From assembly GCA_963576735.1 (NCBI GenBank), contig OY755173.1, forward strand, positions 11,626,873-11,690,872: 64,000 nucleotides of DNA, given 5' to 3'. Shown here one piece after another: positions 55,217-64,000 of this stretch. Under the pieces are notes generated by a model. The model did no database searches. It was not told the origin of the DNA and saw only the letters and a list, made by a program, of their open reading frames with translations. This stretch comes from Bedellia somnulentella (Eukaryota; Arthropoda; Insecta; Lepidoptera; Bedelliidae). The first letter of the stretch is position 1, and each line of letters opens with the position of its first letter. A program made the position numbers and the translations under genes.

Positions 55217-58200
55217 AAGTATATTAATTTAAAGATTAACAGCACCATCACCATGCCATGCTTTTTCAACACAGTAAAACGAACGATGCATGTGCTCGAA
55301 TATATTAAAGATTAGCACTGATATTAACAGACTGTTAATTTAACAATAAATAACCCTTTTAAGTCCGGTATATTCCGAACTTCTGTCTCTTTTATTGTTT
55401 AAGTTATTTAGTCGCGGTGGATAAGTTATTTAATATAGCTATCTTGCACAATTTGGCGTAAAAACTATTTTATATGAGTTGAAGTATATTTTCAGCCGTA
55501 AAATTTCGGGAAATGTGAATTTAGATAATCAAGAAAACTTTTGAACAAACCTCTAATTAATTAAATGAACAAGTACAAAAGACGCACATTTATAGCCTCC
55601 TTCAAACAAGAAACTACAAACAGGTATTCATGAATCTGTGCCTACAAATACCTAGTTATAACTTAGTTTTTAATATTGAAAAGAACCTTAAGAATTGCCT
55701 TTTGCTTTCTGCACCATCTCAATAAAATGATAATTTTTATGAAAATTATTTGGGTTTTATAATTTACTTATGTTGAATCAGTAGTAAGTAAGTATTCATG
55801 AAAAAAATGCCTACTCCTGTTCTATAATTTGAGTCGATTTTTTGTTCAAGTGTGGATTTTTGACGTCGAGATATTATTATTATATAATTACACGTTACTT
55901 CATTTCTACTGCCATCCACGTACACTTTGTTGTGTCGGTTAAGAATAACATAAACCCCTTTTACTATGTCACGTGAAACGTATCATCACGACACCAACAT
56001 TCTTCTCGACATGTTCCCCTGCTATATTCCAAAGGTATCAAGAAATAAGTTTTGTGGAAATAAAGTTATTGTACTGTTGAAGTATTTGTTTTATTTTTAT
56101 AACAATATTCACTTAGCGAAACATAATTAACACATATATCAATACGCCGCGCCGATCGTACAACGTAGTACGAGACTGTTTTGGTAGATGGCGCTATAGC
56201 TACATCTATATCGCTATAATCTATAGTTATCATAGTTGCTAATAGATGGCTTGTTTTACGAGTTCTATTAAAGGTGAGGAAACGGCAGGGGGAAGCCCAA
56301 ATGCCGTTTCAAGGTTCTCACTTTTTCGTGGGACGCCCTTAACCGATGAAAGAAGGGATTGTATTATTATCACAACAATTCGAATTACGTGTATAAAGTG
56401 TTTGTACTTGTAACATATTCGACAGTTGAGTAGGTAATAACGCGTATCGATGGCAAATGATGATAATGACAGTTACATTCAATTGACGGGCAGGCTTGCA
56501 AATATGATGAGGTTGGGCGACCTGGTTCAGGCACCCGGTAAAGACGGGTAATTACAAAATACAAGTTATCGGAGGTTGATGCACTAGAGCGCACGCCGCC
56601 GCCGCCGACGCCGCCCCGCACTGGACGGAAGGAAAGTTCAACAAACTGACAAGCATCGTCGTTACACCATTATACGTAATGGTGTTTTGGTATAATTTTA
56701 GAAAAATTACGGTGAACCTACTCCTTTAATGACGCGCGTACCGCAAAGCGATTGCCTTTCGGCGACGTATTATGCGTTTGCAATGCATTGAATAATTTTT
56801 AAATTTCACGTAATTTGTGGTTGAACTGCATTGATTTTATGAGGATTTAATGTTCGTATTTCGATTTACGAATTTTTCGGCCTCAGTTGGACACGTTTTT
56901 GTATATCTACAATGTTGAGCATAAACAATGTAAGGAGGTGGAACGATGGCATTAACAGGACAAGTATAGATGGAGCAGGATCTAAGCGGCTTAATGTGCA
57001 GTATATTGATGTCGGACACAATAATCCCCGTATCGCAGGTGCAATCTGCCCGGCACCGAGGCGCGACGATATTTATAGACTATTTTCTATTAATACCGGA
57101 CCGGCTCCGATCACACCACTACTTTGCTATTTACAGACCTTATCTCCATTTATAAGGATGTGTAAACATATCGTTTAAAACTTGATTTTATTTATCATAT
57201 TTACATAAACGCTCCTGGAATACAAGTACGACATGAGTTGCAGCCATCGCATAGTGGTAATTATAGGGCACTAGCGTGTGCCCTGCGGGGTTTCCCGCCA
57301 ATGGTTGCCATCATCTACGACGCATTAAACATGTAATTGCTTAGAAATAAATAATTAAAACGGTATCAGCCATATACGGGTTGGACAACATTATCGTTAC
57401 TCATTTCGCATGTTTTGATCTTAAGGTACTTATGTTAATTTATTGATATCATAATTTTTTTTGGCTTTGTTTGTTTTAGCCTCCATGTTAGTAGTCATAT
57501 AGGGGGTTTACATATTATTTGTTTATATATTATCGTAATTATTCGTAACCTTACATTATAAAACCCGGTCAAGAATACCAATCAATATCCTATATTTGGG
57601 TATCTGTGGGGCGCAGTTCACATCTCAATTATAAAGGTTTCTTAACCAAATCTGGAAAAAACTAAACTCTTAGTTTCCGCATGTATATATCTATCCACCC
57701 GTTTGTCATAGCAGTTTATTACCGAAACTGTTGCCGCTACACAGTCCTCGCGGTGCATGTACAAAAGATTATTCTCTTGCCCACCTTTTACGAAAATCAT
57801 GAAATCAGCTTGTTCGTTTCGTTTATAACATTAAGTATGCTCTCAAACACGTATAATAAACCATCGCACCCTAGAAGATTTTTTTTGCACCAACTCTACT
57901 GCCTTAATTTTTGGGCGGGTCAGGCGGTTGAAAATATAGTTAACTTAATTGGTATTGTATTTTCTAACCAGCAATGCTCAACAATTAACGTTTGATAAAT
58001 ATAGTACGAACAAATCGTCGAAGTGGCTATTTGTTATTAATAAGTATAGAAAACTGGATAATAAATTCTAACAAAGATTCACAACTGCCGCATTGTAAAA
58101 AGCAGTATTATTTACTAACACAACTTAAAACTGACCTATTAATGTTCCTTAATAAAATGACTCACATTAGGCCGAATTAAGGTTACGTATGCCTTTTGCA

Positions 58201-58432
58201 CACATTTGAATCTCATATGGTTTTAAGATATAAGAAATGACTCTATTTTCGTTTGTACGCTAGAAAATGCGCTGAAAAGATGCCCTACAATTTTTCTGAC
58301 ACATAATTTTGTCTTGTAGTATCAGAGTTTTATCTAATATTAAGTATCTATATATCCACTAAGATAACTAGGTCTAGACCATTAATTAACAAAATTAATT
58401 TGGGGAGCTATAACTACCGTGAGTTACCGTTA
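55217..58432. other. Smg6 intron DNA, no gene recognised
   Basis: AT-rich with a GC-richer stretch near 56480-56620 and short repeat-like strings (AGATGGCGCTATAG near 56184, GGGCACTAGCGTGTGCCC near 57267). Open frames here lack domains or splice support. Confidence 0.35.
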
Positions 58433-58650
58433 GTTGGCCACATCTCATGTGGAGAGGTTTTTACTAAATTCATGCTTAGTTAGTATATCTAACATGCCTT
58501 AGTTGCTATTAATCACGTGATAGTGAATTTGTACAAAACGGTGATAGGCCTGCCATCTGTCACGTTTGTACACTGTCCAAGCAAAATGTGGTGGTTGGTG
58601 GTGGGTTGGGTACTCTGAACACCCGGTGACAGGTCACGTGAAATTCTAAA
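58433..58650 (-). repeat. Interspersed repeat, inverted relative to 48120-48350
   Basis: GTACAAAACGGTGATAGGCC, CACTGTCCAAGCAAAATGTG and GGGTACTCTGAACACCCGG match the reverse complement of the 48-kb copy. It ends about 50 bp before the next Smg6 exon. Confidence 0.6.
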
Positions 58651-58702
58651 GTATTAGTTAGTACTTCGTAGTATTTGAGTACATAATAAGTTTGTTATAC
58701 AG

Positions 58703-58854
58703 CGGACGAGCAGCGCTCATCGTGGGCGGAATGCGCGCTGAGCGTCTCGCTGGCCATGTTCGGCGTGATGCTGGAGCGTTGCTGCGCCTTGCTGCCCAGC
58801 CCGCCGGACTCGCAGCAGCATGCGGACGCGCTGGTCTTGCTGCCCGCTATCAAG
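58703..58854 (+). CDS. Smg6: Smg6 exon: helical region
   Basis: Acceptor TTATACAG, donor AAG|GTAACA, phase 1 to 0. Encodes DEQRSSWAECALSVSLAMFG, VMLERCCALLPSPPDSQQHA and DALVLLPAIK, ending in the conserved LLP-IK-V junction of SMG6. Very GC-rich. Preceded by a 21-kb intron. Confidence 0.92.
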
Positions 58855-59197
58855 GTAACATGTTTGGTTGGTGTATGTGAGAAGACGATGTGGGTGGAAA
58901 ACAGTTTATGGTCAATTCATAATCGTTTTAAATATGTTTTTGCGGCTGTTATTACTTGCCACTTGATGTGCTTTATGAATATCTATCCACCACTGACCTC
59001 CATTATACTATGTAAGTACGCTGGACAAATTATAGGCCGTGACATATTGAGGCAATTTGATTTTCGCCATTTTAAGAGCGAAAGGAACTAATGAATGGAT
59101 GGGACGGTAAGATAGAATATCTCGATAAAAACTTTTACTTAAAGGAATGGATCATATTACACTTAATGCATAAGTCATGGTTAATGTCCAAACTAAA

Positions 59198-59609
59198 GGC
59201 TGGTTTACACAGTGCGAGCTGCTGCCTGGCTAGTAGACAGCTATTCGGTTTGTCTACTCGTACGCCAGTAGCTCGGCTCGCCTTTGCTGTCTACACAACA
59301 CCCAGTCCCAGTCCGAGTCGAGTCGCGATGTCCTCGGGGTTCCACTCACAACTGTCCGACTGGCACTGGCGAGCTACTGCCGAACGCGTCCAAACGATGC
59401 GAGCGACGGCCGAGCCGCTGTCACGGGCAAGTTGCTGCCGGGCGAGCAGGCGAGTGAAAACAAAAAATGTTGAAGTAACTCGGATGCGAGCTACTGACCA
59501 ACTCGCACGTACGAGTTACTCGTAAGTTACGTCCAGACAGTGCAAGTTACTGCAGTGCAGCTACTCGGAAGGCTGACTCGTACGCTAGCTCGCACTGTGT
59601 AAACCAGCC
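59198..59609. mobile_element. 412-bp MITE with 23-bp TIRs and GC-rich interior
   Basis: Left end GGCTGGTTTACACAGTGCGA(GCT) and right end its exact complement (59587-59609). The interior is GC-rich with many short CGAGCTAC / GAGTTACT-like words, so the 144-codon open frame across it is not credible as a gene. Confidence 0.88.
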
Positions 59610-59611
59610 AT

Positions 59612-60134
59612 AATAGGCTTGTGTCCTAAAATGTTTTTATTGGTTCATTCTTTTCTTTCTTACATATATATCAGAAATAAGTTAATATTTCTACAATAAA
59701 TCAATCAGTAACATAATTATTTACGGTTTTTAAAAAACCTGTTCGAATATTTCATGAAAACGCTCTAAACTGTCATGGCGTCTTCAATGACGTCATTCAG
59801 TGCGACTCCATAGCTATTTATCTCAACCTTTTGAAATATCGATAATTCAGAAGTTTTTTTTTGTAAAAATCTGCGAATAATTGCTACTGGGTTTGTGTAT
59901 TTACTACTAAAACGTCAACAACAACAATGGCGCACGCACTGACTGACGTCACGCTCTCTGATTGGCGTTCACTGTCACGTGATTAAATTTATATTGTTCG
60001 GTTTTAAATAATGAAAAATATTAATAATCTTACATTTTTGTAATAAATAAATAATTGTATTTACTTCTATACATAATAATGAAGTTAATATATTACAACA
60101 TGACCTATTATTTTTTAGTGGACACAAGCCTATT
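59612..60134. mobile_element. ~520-bp MITE with 15-bp TIRs
   Basis: Left AATAGGCTTGTGTCC (59612-59626), right GGACACAAGCCTATT (60120-60134), perfect complements. AT-rich, non-coding. It abuts the previous MITE within two bases. Confidence 0.8.
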
Positions 60135-60717
60135 CAATTGATCGCTAATACTATGACTAACCAAGGTTTGAGTAATCGTAGGATAAGCCGAAGCCGGGAA
60201 ATGTGGGTAGTTTATGTATAGCTAGCTAGATCCAACCATAAATAGGGAACGTTTTTTTAATAAATATGAAACTTCAACTTCAGTACGTAATGAGCTGCTA
60301 TCCGTTTCACTTGCCCGTGACAATACAAATAATAGATTAGGTGAGGTATTTATAGAAAATAAACATAATTTTATTATTTATTATATTAAGTACAAACAAA
60401 ATAAAGTTTTTCACTTTCTCAAAGAGCATGCTTATGCTTAATAAAACAGACGTCAGTGAAGTGTTTTGAGGATATGTAATCATATTCTTTTGGACGTGAA
60501 CTAGACTTATTAATACTTTTCAGCCATAATTCCAAAGTTAGAAACCTGTAAATTACACGATTATCTATGTTTAACAATCTGTCTATAGGCACTACAAGGT
60601 CTGCATCGGTAAGTTTCATCGGAACTGAATTTCACAGCATGGTCACAGCACTATTGAATATTTTTATTATAAAAACCATAGATATATTACGCTTTATGGT
60701 AAAAAAAGCACTGGCCA
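60135..60717. other. Smg6 intron DNA, no feature recognised
   Basis: AT-rich; no coding or repeat evidence beyond chance. Confidence 0.35.
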
Positions 60718-61149
60718 ATGAGAGGTTTTCCTTTTTTTCTTCTCTGTTCTCAGGCTAGATGGCGCCAGACTTGCTATGTTACTGGTAGGAACGGAACGTC
60801 ACACCGTTTTTCACACTTGGATGTAATGATATCGTAAAACGGAACGTACATAAAAACGTTCTGATTTGAAAGTCTAAATAAATATCAGTTTATGCCAAGA
60901 TAGCTTAAAAGTAAATAAACAAAGACGGTATTTATATTTAACATTCTTTTTGTTGTTTTTACTCGCCAAAAAGTTACTCTATGGTGATGTGACACATGTT
61001 TTTAATGTTGACATTGGCGAAATTATTGTGGCAACACGATTGAGGCCACGAAGCAAAAATTCAAGTAAGTAACGTAGTTACATCAACGCCATCTACAGAG
61101 CTCTAGGAAACTATGTTGTGTTTTTATTTCTCAAAAAGAAAACTCTCAT
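60718..61149. mobile_element. MITE, ~430 bp, copy 2
   Basis: ATGAGAGGTTTTCCTTTTTT at the left and AAAAAGAAAACTCTCAT at the right form the TIR. The interior matches the copy at 19611-20035, with a short replacement near 61030-61065. Confidence 0.82.
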
Positions 61150-61662
61150 TTGCAGTTTACGTCAGATTTAGTTCCTTTCCCCCACATTGGGGGCGCTTCA
61201 AATCGGCACAATAAATAGTTGTCATTTTAATACGTATCATTAGTCCAGCGTACTTATAATATAGTATAATAGAGGTCAGTGCTATCCACAGATATATTCA
61301 TAAAGCACTATCTTCGTAGATATATAGGCAGGTCGATCTTAGAATCGATGGCCCATGATTAAAATTGAAATTTGTACAGTTATATGTCTCATTAAGTTCC
61401 TTAATTAGTTGGTCAGAAAATACAACAAGTATTTTTTTCCTCTTCCGCTGTAAATATAAATTGACGAAAAAAGAACTCGTAGCCAATATTACGTGCAAAA
61501 TAAATATGGTACTGAAGCGTATATTTAAGCGTATATTAAAAAAAAGGTTTAAATTGTTTTGTGGCCATCTCTAAATATTTAGTGTCACACATTGTCAACA
61601 TTAGTACAAAAAAAATAATCAAATAGCGCTAGATTGTTAAAGTTTCTGTTAATAATTTTCAG

Positions 61663-61733
61663 GTTTGGTCTGACTGGATGCTATGTCATAGTAGCGTATG
61701 GAATCCACCACCTTCTTGCAAACTCGATTTCGG
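61663..61733 (+). CDS. Smg6: Smg6 exon: VWSDWML motif
   Basis: Acceptor AATTTTCAG, donor GG|GTGAGA, phase 0 to 2. Encodes VWSDWMLCHSSVWNPPPSCK then LDFG. The VW-DWML....WNPPP motif is nearly invariant in SMG6. Confidence 0.95.
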
Positions 61734-62084
61734 GTGAGACCAAATTTTATGTGTTTTTGATTATTTATTTAAACTGTTTCTATAAACTTGTTATATTCTG
61801 TGAAAGTGAGTAAAAATAATACTTGATTGAACTAAAAATAGTAATAGCAATCTTTTCAAAGAAATTTAAGAATATATATGTTAATTTTAAAATAAGCATT
61901 GAAAATTATAATATATAACGTCACATATTACAGGAATGTATTAACCTCTATCAGCATATTACATTAATTTATATTAAAATGAAAAGAACCATTATTTCGT
62001 AATATTAAACTTTTATCTGAATTAAAAAATGTTCTACATTTGTCATAATAATTTAAACATAAATCCTTTCGGTCGCATTTTCAG

Positions 62085-62182
62085 AACTGACAAGACCCCT
62101 TGGGATTGGCTAGCTAGTCTGATGAATATCCTAGAAGATCTAGATGACAAGTCTATCGTGTTTGAATCGGAACCCAGCGAAG
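62085..62182 (+). CDS. Smg6: Smg6 exon
   Basis: Acceptor CATTTTCAG, donor G|GTTAGT, phase 2 to 1. Encodes TDKTPWDWLASLMNILEDLD then DKSIVFESEPSE, corresponding to the VW--LA---N-L helix after the WNPPP motif. Confidence 0.92.
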
Positions 62183-62969
62183 GTTAGTATCGATTTTAGT
62201 ACCTAATTCTAACTAGCCAACTGAGTTGGCAAACGTAGAGTAGGATATTGTTCTGAGATGGACATTATCCGAAGCTCATGTAACCAGTGGCATGTATCCT
62301 AAACAAATGGCGGCTTTGTAAAGATAAACTTGGCGCAAAACGAACAGCTGAGTTTTTCCTCACAACATTTCTTCCCAAATATACATGCCTGGTTATGAAA
62401 TATATATATTTTTGTAACTACTAGAGTCTAATAATAATTTATCAATCTTTAAATAGTCCACTCCATATCAATGATTATGAATAATGAATTGCAACCAATG
62501 ATTAGGTGAGCACTTTCAAAACTTTTCGCATGGAAGAGTTCTGAGGTTATTCCCTCAGGAAGTCGCGTAAATTTCGCAATACTTATTTTGTTGTATGTGG
62601 AAACTTCTCATCTTAACAAATTCATTAAGTATATTACAGGGGCCAGAAGTGTAGGTAAACCTCAAAAACCCTAAATCGGAACCTATTGCATATGGCAACC
62701 CAGTTGAAAGGTTAACCCGCCTAGAGTGAAAACTCTATAGAGAGAAACATTTTAATAAAATTACAGGGCATGGCATTATCCATAAACCAGAGCGTTTCTT
62801 TATCCAACAGATTTTTGAAAAACTCTATTTAATTAATTTTCTATTGTAAATACTGAATAGCAAACCCCCTTTTACAAGAGAGTATTCTAACGGGATTTTC
62901 CCATATATAAAATATTCCCCATATATAAACTACTACAATCTACCTAAAACCTACCAACTGCATTCCCAG

Positions 62970-63129
62970 GCTGCGAGACAGTCCGTCTGAGCGAGGACGC
63001 GGCGCTGGCGGGGTTCACTCCGCTGATGTACATGGAGCCGGGCGTGGCGCACCTGGCCGCGGCCCGCGTGGCGCCGCACGCCGCGCAGCACGCACTGCGC
63101 ACCAGGAAGATGCTGTTCTTTGGAACCGA
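62970..63129 (+). CDS. Smg6: Smg6 exon: L-GF-PL region
   Basis: Acceptor TTCCCAG, donor GA|GTACGT, phase 1 to 2. Encodes CETVRLSEDAALAGFTPLMY, MEPGVAHLAAARVAPHAAQH and ALRTRKMLFFGTE. L-GF-PL followed by a K-L-FF helix is the end of the SMG6 helical domain. Very GC-rich; 52 bp of it are repeated in the next intron. Confidence 0.92.
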
Positions 63130-63156
63130 GTACGTAGTATATTGTGCTATTGTAAA

Positions 63157-63208
63157 GTTCACTCCGCTGATGTACATGGAGCCGGGCGTGGCGCACCTGG
63201 CCGCGGCC
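63157..63208 (+). repeat. 52-bp exact duplicate of Smg6 exon sequence in the following intron
   Basis: Identical to 63013-63064 by eye, both starting GTTCACTCCGCTGATGTACA. It lies 27 bp after the splice donor and in the same reading frame as the exon if the intron were retained. Confidence 0.92.
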
Positions 63209-63310
63209 AATCCAGTGGCCCTGAAAATTGGTTGTAGTAATTAATTTTCAATATCCTTTCGGTTTTTAAAAAGTAATTACTTATTGGGTTATTGTTTATT
63301 TAGCCGTATA

Positions 63311-63555
63311 GTGTCGGCTTAGAATAACAATACCCCATTTCCACTCGTGGGTGATCGTAAGCGGCGACTAAGGGTATAGAGGCTTTTAAAGTGATTTTTG
63401 GGCGATGTGGTTGGAGACCCGTCACCAAAAACATTTATTATTACCATCTTTTCCCCAATCAACTTCCAAAAGTGGCTGAGGAATTTCTAATTCCCTAGCT
63501 CTGACTACCCCTTTAAGTGATTGATAGCCGTGAGTATATGTATGTATGTATGTTA
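63311..63555 (+). repeat. Interspersed repeat with (GTAT)n tail
   Basis: AGTGTCGGCTTAGAATAACA, GATTTTTGGGCGATGTGG and the final GTGAGTATATGTATGTATGT match the 11937-12178 copy in order and orientation. Confidence 0.8.
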
Positions 63556-63697
63556 ATTTATTGGGATTGATCACACGTTTATGACAAGAGTGATCCACCC
63601 CATTCTTAAAGGTTTGTAAATCTTATGATTGTGACGTTCATAAAAAACCCGTACAGATATTACATTGAAAAAAACTGACTATGTTGATGTTACTCAG

Positions 63698-63812
63698 GTA
63701 CTGCGTAGGCGTAGAACCGCCCGTCCTTCGCTTGGAGTATTCGTCGGGCGCGCCGCGGTACCTCAGCGCCGTACAGCGACCAGCCGCCGAACATGAGCCT
63801 CTGCACGATCTG
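63698..63812 (+). CDS. Smg6: Smg6 exon (last in window)
   Basis: Acceptor GTTACTCAG, donor CTG|GTAAGT, phase 2 to 0. Encodes YCVGVEPPVLRLEYSSGAPR then YLSAVQRPAAEHEPLHDL. In SMG6 this linker precedes an acidic stretch and the C-terminal PIN nuclease, which must lie right of the window. Confidence 0.88.
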
Positions 63813-63821
63813 GTAAGTGTG

Positions 63822-63990
63822 TGTGGAAACAGCAAAGATATACTGGCCAGTACACCCTGCTGTGCACCAACTTATAATTTGTATCTATGCTTTACTCGAA
63901 AATTATTAACATACCGCGATGTAGGAATATAAGTGAGACGCTGCTATGTTCGAGCGATTCCGCAGTAGTGTGCGCTCTAACATCACTCCC
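63822..63990 (+). mobile_element. ~170-bp MITE, copy d, next to a splice donor
   Basis: Starts TGTGGAAACAGCAAAGATAT and ends CATCACTCCCA. Same family as copies a-c. Its left end is 9 bp after the last exon base. Confidence 0.82.
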
Positions 63991-64000
63991 AAATGTGCAC

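Noticed and set aside
56912..57178. 88-codon open frame in the Smg6 intron
   Set aside because: No recognisable domain, no supporting splice sites, and codon composition like the surrounding non-coding DNA.
59091..59525. 144-codon open frame
   Set aside because: Most of it lies inside a MITE with perfect TIRs; the open frame reflects the GC-rich repeat content.

Overview
This window looks like nuclear DNA from an insect, most likely a moth or butterfly (Lepidoptera). Host genes are split into short exons with GT/AG introns, the intergenic DNA is AT-rich, and the repeats are of kinds common in lepidopteran genomes: Helitrons ending in a GTGCGAAGC...CTAG motif, a tRNA-headed SINE, RTE-like LINE tails ending in (GAT)n, and many small inverted-repeat elements. 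The order is an inference from these repeats; no species can be named. Two runs of exactly 200 N are scaffold gaps of unknown true length.

Host genes, left to right. (1) One exon of the cofilin phosphatase slingshot (+, 4807-5125) runs into the first gap. (2) A WD40-repeat gene (-, about 10.8 kb down to 5.3 kb) enters the same gap from the other side. (3) TBPH, the insect TDP-43, is a complete single-exon gene (-, 16254-17489). (4) The rest of the window, from 20534 to beyond the right edge, is Smg6/EST1A, the nonsense-mediated-decay endonuclease. I traced sixteen exons on the + strand with matching splice phases. The N-terminal disordered part, the end of the TPR region and the linker are visible; most of the TPR exons must lie in the second gap and the catalytic PIN domain lies beyond the window. 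A further two-exon 3' end of an unknown gene (54831-55216) may be nested in the large Smg6 intron.

Mobile DNA fills the introns and spacers. From left to right: a Ty3/gypsy-type gag-pol with a clear -1 slippery site (1-1985), a 5'-truncated LINE (3066-4091), four Helitron copies (one rearranged), RTE-type LINE fragments, a nearly full-length CR1-like LINE with a PHD-finger/esterase ORF1 (26.4-30.8 kb), a second LINE with an intact ORF1 and a long RT ORF lacking most of its endonuclease (38.3-42.2 kb), a decayed R4/Dong-like LINE (44.3-47.9 kb), a remnant of a Helitron Pif1 helicase, and several MITEs.

The most novel unit is a 3.3-kb element at 50853-54171. It has 19-bp perfect terminal inverted repeats, about nine GGTAAC(T/G)C motifs placed only outside its reading frame, and a broken ORF carrying a GHGKG...DGIGG motif, itself invaded by two copies of a 175-bp MITE. 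Other points of interest: a perfect 98-bp-arm palindrome interrupted in one arm by a LINE with target-site duplication, a duplicated and decayed Smg6 exon between two Helitrons, an in-frame 52-bp exon duplication in a Smg6 intron, a one-base frameshift in Smg6 exon 9, an inverted copy of the TBPH start, and a template-switch-like rearrangement that copied part of a WD40 exon into a Helitron.
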